DNA of 28,527 bases from DAOUBP01 sp034432655. Lineage in GTDB: Bacteria > Chloroflexota > Anaerolineae > CG2-30-64-16. The stretch's first letter is position 1; each line of letters opens with the position of its first letter. Below, in pieces: positions 22,715 to 28,527 of this stretch. The notes under the pieces were generated by a model, which was not told the origin of the DNA, ran no database searches, and saw only the letters and a list, made by a program, of their open reading frames with translations. The translations under genes were made by a program, and so were the position numbers. The stretch lies in assembly GCA_034432655.1 (NCBI GenBank), contig DAOUBP010000146.1, positions 1 to 28,527 of the forward strand, written 5' to 3'.

Positions 22715-24109
22715 ATGACCAAGAAACTGTCACGCCGCGAATTCCTGTTGTTGGGCGGTCAGGGGGTCGCTGCCGCGGCTTTCCTGGCCAGCTGCGGGCC
22801 CCAGGCGACACCTGCGCCGGCCCAGCCGGCGCAACCGGCTGCCCCTGAACCGACAAAGGCGCCCCCTGCGCCGCAGCCGGTCGAGATCGAATTTCTGGCC
22901 TGGGGCGACACCACCGATGGCCCGGCCTGGGAGAAGCTGGGCCCGGCCTACATGGAGAAGAACCCGGGCTGGAAAGTCAACATCACGCCTGTGGCCGACC
23001 CCAACGCCAACTTCTACACCAAGCTGCAGACCATGTTCGCCGGTGGTACACCGCCTCACCTGGCCTCCTTCCAGGGCTGGGAGTGGCAGGTGTATGCAGA
23101 CAAGGATCTGCTGGCGCCCGTAGACGAATACATTGCGCGCGACAACGTCACGGCGCCCTATCCCCAGGGCTTCACCAGCGTTGAGCAGAGCACCAAGCGC
23201 AACGGCAAGACTTACCTCATCCCGCTCCAGATGGGCGTGATGATCATGTTCTACGCCAAGCGGCTCTTCGACGAGGCCGGCGTGCCGTACCCGAAGGACG
23301 AGTGGACGTTCGCGGAGTTCCTCGAAACGGCCAAGAAACTCACCGATCCCGGCAAAGGCACCTTCGGCTATCAGGTAAACGGCAACTGGTTCCGCGACAT
23401 CGGTTGGATCGTCGGCACGGGCAAGCGCGAGTTCGACAGCATCATTGACCCCAAGAAAGCGCAGTTCAGCCTGCCCGAGATCGTGGAGCGGATCACCACT
23501 GTATCGTACGAGCTGCCGCACGTGCATCAGGCGGCGCCCAGCCCGGCCGACACCTCCGGTGCGAACACCATCAACACCGGCAAGGTGGCCATGAAGTACG
23601 AAGGGCCGTGGTTCCTGCCCCAGCTTAACAGCCCCAAACTGCGCGAGCAGGGCAAGGAGGTGCCTTTCGATGTGGTGCGCATGCCCAAGGACATGGCGCC
23701 CGGCCGGCCGCATCGTGGCTGGGGTGAAGGGGTCGTCTGCACCAAGAGCGACCGCGTCGAGGCGGCCTGGAAGTTCGCCTCGTACCTGGTGAGCGAGGAG
23801 GGCAACAAGATGTACTCCGAGATCACCGGCCGCATCCCCAGCAACCTGCAACTGGCCGAGAGCTGGTGGGTGCCGCGGGCCAAGGAGCTGTACGGCATCG
23901 AGAACGGCAAGGCGTTCCTGGACGCCTTCAAGGAGGGCCAGATAGATGTGGTCAGCGGCGTGCCGCGCTCGAAGATGTGGGCCGAGGTGGTCAAGCCGGT
24001 GGCATGGGACCTGATCAACAACGGCACCGCCAAGCCCGCCGAGGTGCTGCCCAAGGTGGACGAAAAGCTGCAGGCGCTGCTGGACGAGTACTGGAAGAGC
24101 AAGTCGTAA
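22715..24109 (+). CDS. ABC sugar transporter, substrate-binding lipoprotein
   Basis: This 464-residue extracellular solute-binding protein of the sugar type (family 1) captures its ligand and delivers it to the two permeases that follow. The N terminus has a Tat-like SRREFLLLGG motif, then AAFLASC, an excellent lipobox with Cys27 as the lipid anchor; an Ala/Pro/Thr linker to about residue 55 follows. The mature domain shows FLAWGDTTDGPAWEKLGPAYMEKNPGWKVNI, KLQTMFAGGTPPHLASFQGW and GKTYLIPLQMGVMIMFYAKRLFDEAGVPYPKDEWTFAEF in the usual order. AAAGGAG lies nine bases before the ATG. The ligand is not readable; from context it could be a sulfoquinovosyl glycoside. No ATPase gene is in the cassette, so a shared MalK/MsmX-type ATPase is presumed elsewhere. 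Confidence 0.93.
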   Translation: MTKKLSRREFLLLGGQGVAAAAFLASCGPQATPAPAQPAQPAAPEPTKAPPAPQPVEIEFLAWGDTTDGPAWEKLGPAYMEKNPGWKVNITPVADPNANFYTKLQTMFAGGTPPHLASFQGWEWQVYADKDLLAPVDEYIARDNVTAPYPQGFTSVEQSTKRNGKTYLIPLQMGVMIMFYAKRLFDEAGVPYPKDEWTFAEFLETAKKLTDPGKGTFGYQVNGNWFRDIGWIVGTGKREFDSIIDPKKAQFSLPEIVERITTVSYELPHVHQAAPSPADTSGANTINTGKVAMKYEGPWFLPQLNSPKLREQGKEVPFDVVRMPKDMAPGRPHRGWGEGVVCTKSDRVEAAWKFASYLVSEEGNKMYSEITGRIPSNLQLAESWWVPRAKELYGIENGKAFLDAFKEGQIDVVSGVPRSKMWAEVVKPVAWDLINNGTAKPAEVLPKVDEKLQALLDEYWKSKS

Positions 24110-24139
24110 CGCGGTCTGCATTCCGCAACCGGCGGCGGG

Positions 24140-24190
24140 GCTTTAGCCGGCCTTTGGGGGACGATCCCGTCCACGGAGGCCGGCTAAAGC
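24140..24190. repeat. 14-bp inverted repeat hairpin between binding protein and permease
   Basis: GCTTTAGCCGGCCT (24140-24153) pairs perfectly with AGGCCGGCTAAAGC (24177-24190) across 23 bases that contain a further GGACG/CGTCC pair. The loop length equals that of the 1518-1574 element, which suggests a shared repeat class. In this position it could stabilise the binding-protein mRNA and reduce permease expression. Confidence 0.65.
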
Positions 24191-24224
24191 CTGCTATATA
24201 GGTGCTCCAACTGTGAGGTTGATA

Positions 24225-25136
24225 ATGGCAGCCATTGCTGTACCGAAACGACGACGGTTCTCCTCGCTCATGTTGCGCGAATGGCTTCAGGGCTACATGT
24301 TTGCCGCCCCGTTCCTGATCGGCTTTGCGGCATTCGTGGCATTCCCGATGCTCTACTCCATCTGGCTGATGTTCCAAAAGTGGGATTTGCTTTCGCCGCC
24401 GGTTTTCGTGGGCCTGCGCAACATCCAGCGCGCGCTGACCGATGAACTGGCGCTGAAGAGCCTGTACAACAGCGCCTACTATACGATCTTCGCCGTACCG
24501 GTACAACTGATGATTTCGTTCACGCTGGCCATGGCGCTGACGCAAAAGATCAAGTTTCGCAGTCTTTATCGCGCTGGCTTCTATCTGCCGATCATCATCC
24601 CCATCGTCGCGACCGCGGTGGTCTGGCAGCGCGTCTTCCATCCCGATTTCGGCATCCTCAACGTCGTGCTGAGCTGGTTCGGCATCCCGCCCCAAAAATG
24701 GCTCCTGGACCCCATGCTGGCCAAGCCGGCCTTTATCTTTATGTCGTTTTGGATGATCGGCCGCCAGATGGTGATCTTTATCGCCGGGCTGGGCAACATC
24801 CCCACCCAGCTTCTGGAAGCGGCGGAGATTGACGGCGCCAGCAAGTTGCGCGTCATCTTCAAGATCACCATCCCCCTGATGACACCGCTGATCTTCTACA
24901 ACATGGTGATCGCCATCATCAACTCGTTCCAGACCTTCGTCCCGGCGCTGATCATGACCGACGGTGGGCCGCAAAACGAAACCCTGTTCGTGGTTCTGAA
25001 CATTTATCGAAACGGGTTCCAGTTCTTCAACATGGGGTACGCGTCGGCGCTGGCATGGGAGCTGTTCATCATCGTCGTCGGCTTCACCATCGCCCAGTTC
25101 TACATCTCCAACCGCTGGGTCTACTACGAGGCATAG
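24225..25136 (+). CDS. ABC sugar transporter permease 1 (MalF/UgpA type)
   Basis: This 303-residue inner-membrane permease has six hydrophobic segments, the first being MFAAPFLIGFAAFVAFPMLYSIWL (about 22-45). The EAA loop that contacts the ATPase is EAAEIDGASKLRVIFKITIPLMTP near residues 200-223. It would form the translocation pore with the next gene product. The ATG at 24225 is preferred because TGAGG lies five bases upstream; a GTG at 24213 gives four more residues and overlaps that site. It follows the hairpin after the binding-protein gene and precedes permease 2 by 10 bases. The residues YNMVIAIINSFQTFVPALIMTDGGPQNETL are typical of the family. Confidence 0.94.
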   Translation: MAAIAVPKRRRFSSLMLREWLQGYMFAAPFLIGFAAFVAFPMLYSIWLMFQKWDLLSPPVFVGLRNIQRALTDELALKSLYNSAYYTIFAVPVQLMISFTLAMALTQKIKFRSLYRAGFYLPIIIPIVATAVVWQRVFHPDFGILNVVLSWFGIPPQKWLLDPMLAKPAFIFMSFWMIGRQMVIFIAGLGNIPTQLLEAAEIDGASKLRVIFKITIPLMTPLIFYNMVIAIINSFQTFVPALIMTDGGPQNETLFVVLNIYRNGFQFFNMGYASALAWELFIIVVGFTIAQFYISNRWVYYEA

Positions 25137-25146
25137 GAGGCACAAC

Positions 25147-26064
25147 ATGACGGCCGTCACAGTTCCCAAATTCCTGACCTCACGGCGCTCGCGACGCCAG
25201 ATCACCGAAACCATCGGCCTGATCGCGCTTCAGATTGTCCTGACGATCGCGCTCATCACCTTCCTGGGGCCCACCCTGTGGATGATCTCATCGTCGCTCA
25301 AAGCGCGCACAGAGGTCTTTGCTGTGCCCATCGTGTGGATCCCGGCAACGCCCCAATGGGGCAACTATGTCGAGGCGCTGACCATGCTGCCGTTCGGTCG
25401 GTTCGCCGTCAACACCCTGGGGCTGTGCCTGTTGACGGTTACGGGCACGCTGGTGTCGGCCTCCATGGTCGCGTATTCCTTTGCTCGCTTACGCTGGCCC
25501 GGCCGCGATTTCTTCTTCATGTTGTTGTTGGGCACCATGATGCTGCCGGAGATCGTCACTCTGATCCCGCGCTTCATCGAGTTCCGCTGGCTGGGCTGGG
25601 TGAAGCCCGGCACGGTGCTGGGCATCTTGCCCTACAACTACCTGCCCCTGACCGTGCCTTACTGGATGGCGCTGACCCCCCTGTACGTGTTTCTGATGCG
25701 ACAATTCTTCAAGGGCATCCCTATGGAGCTGGAGGAGGCGGCCCTGGTGGACGGCGCCAGCCGGTTCAACATCCTCTTCCGGATCATCCTGCCGCTCTCC
25801 AAGCCGGTGATCGCCACGGTAGCGGTGTTCCAGTTCCTGCAGACCTACAACGACTTCCTGGAGCCGTTGATCTACATCCGGAGCCGCAACGACTGGACCC
25901 TGGCGTTGGGCCTGCGCGCGCTGAACGATGTGCAACAGACGGGTCAGTGGGAGCTCCTCTTCGCCGCCTCCACCGCAGTGCTGATCCCGATCTTGCTGAT
26001 CTTCATCTTTGCCCAACGCTACTTCGTCCAGGGCATTGCGACGACGGGCTTTGGCGGGCGATGA
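25147..26064 (+). CDS. ABC sugar transporter permease 2 (MalG/UgpE type)
   Basis: This 305-residue permease of the MalG/UgpE type pairs with permease 1. The first helix is IGLIALQIVLTIALITFLGPTLWMI (about 25-50), followed by SSLKARTEVFAVPIVWIPATPQWGNYVEAL, the usual periplasmic entry of this group. The EAA loop is EEAALVDGASRFNILFRIILPLSKP at about residues 197-221. YNDFLEPLIYIRSRNDWTLALGL near 236-258 is also family-typical. AGGAGG lies six bases before the ATG, and the gene is 10 bases after permease 1. There is no ATP-binding protein downstream; the next gene is an amidase. The substrate is unresolved. Confidence 0.95.
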   Translation: MTAVTVPKFLTSRRSRRQITETIGLIALQIVLTIALITFLGPTLWMISSSLKARTEVFAVPIVWIPATPQWGNYVEALTMLPFGRFAVNTLGLCLLTVTGTLVSASMVAYSFARLRWPGRDFFFMLLLGTMMLPEIVTLIPRFIEFRWLGWVKPGTVLGILPYNYLPLTVPYWMALTPLYVFLMRQFFKGIPMELEEAALVDGASRFNILFRIILPLSKPVIATVAVFQFLQTYNDFLEPLIYIRSRNDWTLALGLRALNDVQQTGQWELLFAASTAVLIPILLIFIFAQRYFVQGIATTGFGGR

Positions 26065-26068
26065 CAGG

Positions 26069-26097
26069 GATTACGGATTCGCCATTCACTGATCGGC
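26069..26097. repeat. Short-word repeat fragment (GATTACG-GATTCGCC-ATTCACT)
   Basis: Four consecutive 7/8-base words, GATTACG, GATTCGCC, ATTCACT and GATCGGC, occupy most of the 49-base gap between permease 2 and the amidase. They match the larger arrays at 2477 and 12032. No clear ribosome-binding site is left for the amidase. Confidence 0.5.
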
Positions 26098-26113
26098 TAC
26101 GAAAGTTCCAGAC

Positions 26114-27529
26114 ATGGACCACAAACCGCTGCATGATCAAAGCATCGCCGAGCTGGCGCGGCAGATCCGGGAGCGGACGCTGTCGCCGGTGACATTGACC
26201 GAGCACTTCCTGGCGCGCATCGAGGCGCTGGACAGTACGCTGGGCGCGTTTCGGCTGGTGTTGCGCGAACGTGCGCTGGCCGAGGCCGAGGCGGCCGAGG
26301 CTGCGCTGCGCTCGGGACGCACAGTGGGCCCGCTGCACGGCATCCCCTACGCGCTCAAGGACCTGTTCGACGTGCGCGGCGTGCCGACCACGGCCGGGTC
26401 GAACCTGCTGGCCGACAATATCGCTGCCGAGGACGCGTTTGTGGTGGCCCGGCTGGCACAAGCCGGCATGATCCTGCTCGGCAAGACGGTGACGGTGCAG
26501 TTCGCGTTCGGCGGGGTGGGGATCAACCACCACCACGGCACGCCTCGCAATCCCTGGCAGCGTGAGCACTACCTGCCCGGCGGTTCCAGCAGCGGTTCAG
26601 CGGTGGCAGTGGCCGCCGGGCTGGCACCGGTGGCGTTGGGGACGGATACCGGCGGCTCGGTGCGCATCCCGGCATCGCTCTGTGGCATCACCGGGCTGAA
26701 GACAACCGTGGGGCAGGTCAGCCGGACCGGGGTCTACCCGCTGAGCTACAGCCTGGACTCGGTGGGGCCGCTGACGCGCACGGCCGAGGACGCCGCGCTG
26801 GTCTACGCAGCCATGCGCGGCCGAGATCCCCGTGACGCCACGACGGTTGAACACGAGCAGGATGTGCTGTCAGGACTGCGCGCCGGCGTGCGGGGCCTGC
26901 GCCTGGCCTTCGCCGAAAGCGTCTTCTGGGACGACGCCGACCCGGAGGTCGTCGCCGCGGTGCGGGCCTGCGGGCCGGTCTTCGCCGACCTGGGCGCGCA
27001 GGTGACCAGCATCGAGTTCCCGGAGGCAGCCGAGACGGAGCGGTTGAACCCGCGCGGGGTCATCGGCAGCGCCGAGTGCTACGCGGTGCACCGGGAGCGC
27101 ATCGAACACCATTTCGAGGCGTACGATCCCATCGTCGGCCACCGCATCATGGCGGCCAAGGCGATCACCGCGGCCGACTACATCACCACACAATGGAAAC
27201 TGGCCGACCTGCGCGCCCGCGCCGTGGCCGCGCTGCGCGATATAGATGCCCTCCTGGTCCCCACCACCATGATCCCGGCCGTCCCGGTGGCCGAGGCAGA
27301 TGCCAGCCTGGAGGTCTATGCCCAATACAACGCGCGCTACCTGCGCAACACCTCCATCGGCAACGGGCTGGGGCTGTGCGGCCTGTCGGTGCCGTGCGGC
27401 TTCACCCGCGCCGGCCTGCCCATCGGCCTGATGATCTACGGCAAACCATTTCACGAGGATGTGGTCCTGCGCGTCGGCTACGCTTACCAGCAGGCGACCG
27501 ACTGGCACCTGCGCAGGCCCAATCCCTGA
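26114..27529 (+). CDS. Amidase, amidase-signature family
   Basis: This 471-residue serine amidohydrolase of the amidase-signature family (GatA, fatty-acid amide hydrolase and aryl-acylamidase relatives) has the Ser-cisSer-Lys triad assigned as Lys82 (YALKDLFD), Ser158 (PGGSSSGSA) and Ser182 (DTGGSVRIPA). ILLGKTVTVQFAFGG and HGTPRNPW are conserved neighbours. It hydrolyses a C-N bond of some amide; GatA itself is unlikely because no gatB or gatC is adjacent and the family is broad. It lies inside the transport/transaldolase operon, 49 bases after permease 2 and 41 before the transaldolase. Amidases are not part of the sulfoglycolysis gene sets I know, so its presence suggests an amide-linked substrate or a chance insertion. 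No strong ribosome-binding site precedes the ATG. Confidence 0.93.
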   Translation: MDHKPLHDQSIAELARQIRERTLSPVTLTEHFLARIEALDSTLGAFRLVLRERALAEAEAAEAALRSGRTVGPLHGIPYALKDLFDVRGVPTTAGSNLLADNIAAEDAFVVARLAQAGMILLGKTVTVQFAFGGVGINHHHGTPRNPWQREHYLPGGSSSGSAVAVAAGLAPVALGTDTGGSVRIPASLCGITGLKTTVGQVSRTGVYPLSYSLDSVGPLTRTAEDAALVYAAMRGRDPRDATTVEHEQDVLSGLRAGVRGLRLAFAESVFWDDADPEVVAAVRACGPVFADLGAQVTSIEFPEAAETERLNPRGVIGSAECYAVHRERIEHHFEAYDPIVGHRIMAAKAITAADYITTQWKLADLRARAVAALRDIDALLVPTTMIPAVPVAEADASLEVYAQYNARYLRNTSIGNGLGLCGLSVPCGFTRAGLPIGLMIYGKPFHEDVVLRVGYAYQQATDWHLRRPNP

Positions 27530-27570
27530 TCTCAAATATCCAATACCAATTCCAAAGAGGTTCTACGCTC

Positions 27571-28233
27571 ATGAAATTCTTCCTTGACAGCGCGATCGCT
27601 AAAGAAATCGAGTATGCCCTTGACATGTGGGATATTGACGGTGTGACCACCAACCCACGGCATGTGCAGGCAGCGGGCAAGCCTTTTATGACAACCATTC
27701 GGGACATTGCCCGCCTTTTCGAGGGAACCGACAAGCCCATCTCGGTGGAGGTCAACCCCCACCATACCGACTGGCGCGATATGGTTGCCGAGGGGCAAAA
27801 GCTGGCAGCCATCAGCCCGAACTTCGTCATCAAACTGCCGGCCACCGAAGCCGGCTTCAAGGCGATCACTGTGCTGGCCGAAAAGGAGATCCGGGTCAAC
27901 CTGACCCTGGTCTTCTCCGGCGCGCAGGCGCTGCAAGCCATGCGCATGGGCGCGGCGTTCGTCTCCCCCTTCATCGGCTGGAAAGAGGCCAACGGCGAGG
28001 AGATCGTCAAATTCATCAACGAGATCGTGACGATCCGGGATAACTACGGCTTCGACACCGAAATCATCGTGGCCGCAGTGCGTAACGGCCGCCAGATCGT
28101 AGAAGCGGCGCTGGCCGGCGCGGATATCGTCACGGCCGGATTTGCGGTCTTCAAGGATGCGTTCGCCCATCCTTACACCGACGAGGGGCTGAAGCGTTTC
28201 AGCAGCTTCTGGGACCAAACGCAGTACGAGTGA
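27571..28233 (+). CDS. Small transaldolase, 6-deoxy-6-sulfofructose transaldolase-like
   Basis: This 220-residue class I (Schiff-base) aldolase/transaldolase is of the short TalB/FSA subgroup. Asp6 (FLDSA), Asn28 (VTTNPRH) and Lys88 (NFVIKLP, the Schiff-base lysine) occupy the expected places, followed by NLTLVFS and FVSPFIGWKE. Ordinary members read TTNPS after the Asn motif; here it is NPRH, with Arg30 and His31 in the substrate pocket region. From memory, the sulfo-TAL enzymes (SqvA/SftT) share NPRH, GKPF, ISVE-NPH, FVSPF-GWKE and EIIVAA-RNG-QIV. They transfer dihydroxyacetone from 6-deoxy-6-sulfofructose to glyceraldehyde-3-phosphate, giving fructose-6-phosphate and sulfolactaldehyde. The start is the ATG ten bases after GAGG. 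An ordinary fructose-6-phosphate aldolase is the alternative. Confidence 0.85.
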   Translation: MKFFLDSAIAKEIEYALDMWDIDGVTTNPRHVQAAGKPFMTTIRDIARLFEGTDKPISVEVNPHHTDWRDMVAEGQKLAAISPNFVIKLPATEAGFKAITVLAEKEIRVNLTLVFSGAQALQAMRMGAAFVSPFIGWKEANGEEIVKFINEIVTIRDNYGFDTEIIVAAVRNGRQIVEAALAGADIVTAGFAVFKDAFAHPYTDEGLKRFSSFWDQTQYE

Positions 28234-28273
28234 TGGAGGGATTGGGTTTTGCAGGACTGATCTGGAGTTAACG

Positions 28274-28527
28274 ATGCTCTCACGGCATGCCCTTCTCAAG
28301 ACCCTGACCTTTGCGTCCCTCATCCCCAACGGGGCACGGTTCACCACCGAGGCAGGGCCGCTGGAGGCGACTTTCTACGCGCCAGGGATCGTCCGCCTGA
28401 AGCTCGGCGTGGACGAGCGCCATGACTACGGCCTGTTGGTGGCGCAGCCCGAGCCGATGGCCGTCACGGTCAGTCCGCTTCAGCGGACTTCGTCGTATCA
28501 GCCCGGCAATTCATTGCCGGGCGCGGC
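28274..28527 (+). CDS. Glycoside hydrolase family 31-like glycosidase, N-terminal fragment
   Basis: Only the first 84 codons are in the window and the frame is open at the right edge. The reading GARFTTEAGPLEATFYAPGIVRLKLG followed by DYGLLVAQPEP resembles the N-terminal beta-domain of GH31 alpha-glycosidases (alpha-glucosidase, alpha-xylosidase, sulfoquinovosidase). GGAG lies six bases before the ATG. The gene is 40 bases downstream of the transaldolase in the same direction. The catalytic domain and the sulfonate-binding residues that would define a sulfoquinovosidase are not included. From codon 67 onward the sequence is the paired-hairpin repeat (SPLQRTSSYQPGNSLPG) read in frame, so the gene is either extended by the element or disrupted just past the edge. 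Confidence 0.6.
   Translation, partial: MLSRHALLKTLTFASLIPNGARFTTEAGPLEATFYAPGIVRLKLGVDERHDYGLLVAQPEPMAVTVSPLQRTSSYQPGNSLPGA
28472..28522. repeat. Paired-hairpin (REP-like) element inside the GH31-like gene
   Basis: AGTCCGCT (28472-28479) pairs with AGCGGACT (28482-28489), and GCCCGGCAAT (28501-28510) with ATTGCCGGGC (28513-28522); each loop is TC. It shares its hairpin-spacer-hairpin plan with 21-69 in the opposite orientation. It stays in frame with the start of the GH31-like gene for all the sequence visible. Confidence 0.75.

Noticed and set aside
22730..24121. 463-residue reverse-strand open frame
   Set aside because: It is the antisense shadow of the binding-protein gene, which has a lipobox, ribosome-binding site and family motifs.
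26114..27529. GatA subunit of the tRNA amidotransferase
   Set aside because: There is no gatB or gatC beside it, and its operon context is catabolic.

Overview
The window is high-GC bacterial chromosome, most likely from a Chloroflexota (Anaerolineae/Caldilineae-type) genome. That assignment is inference. It rests on the style of the genes: lipoproteins with long Thr-Pro linkers and SH3b domains, a GT39-type membrane glycosyltransferase with added beta-sandwich repeats, sugar ABC cassettes lacking their own ATPase, and short-word and hairpin repeats scattered between genes. No rRNA, tRNA, CRISPR array, insertion sequence or phage gene was seen, and no gene-free stretch exceeds 300 bases.

Region 1 (208-5434, minus strand) reads from a PocR-domain regulator with an excisionase-type HTH, through an SQR-like flavoprotein, a DUF1641 protein, a single-cysteine TusE/DsrC-like protein and a DsrE-family protein, to an aspartate-type aminotransferase. 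It looks like a small sulfide-oxidation/sulfur-relay cluster. Region 2 (5668-12020, plus strand) holds three tandem paralogous SH3b lipoproteins and a 1015-residue GT39-like membrane protein. The divergent 5435-5667 interval carries two opposed arrays of 9-bp boxes and a promoter with an internal palindrome. Region 3 is rlmN (minus strand) followed by a plus-strand run (13509-19661): an SDR, a TIM-barrel epimerase-like protein, a protein of unknown function, a GPH-family symporter, a saccharopine-dehydrogenase-like reductase and a MazG-type pyrophosphohydrolase.

Region 4 (19824-28527, plus strand) is the most interesting. It holds a ROK regulator behind a near-consensus promoter, a FucI/AraA-like sugar isomerase, a sugar-binding lipoprotein, two ABC permeases, an amidase, a small transaldolase and the start of a GH31 glycosidase. 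The transaldolase closely resembles, from memory, the 6-deoxy-6-sulfofructose transaldolases of the sulfo-TAL route. With an isomerase and a GH31 glycosidase beside it, the locus is a candidate sulfoquinovose (plant sulfolipid sugar) utilisation operon. The enzyme and exporter for the C3 sulfonate product are not in the window.

Two repeat classes overlay everything. One is a 7/8-bp short-word repeat (ATTCGCY, TATTGCG, GGGGATY and relatives) that fills intergenic gaps and also forms in-frame arrays inside the GT39 gene. The other is a family of hairpin elements, with copies at both window edges in opposite orientation; the right-hand copy is translated as part of the GH31 gene.
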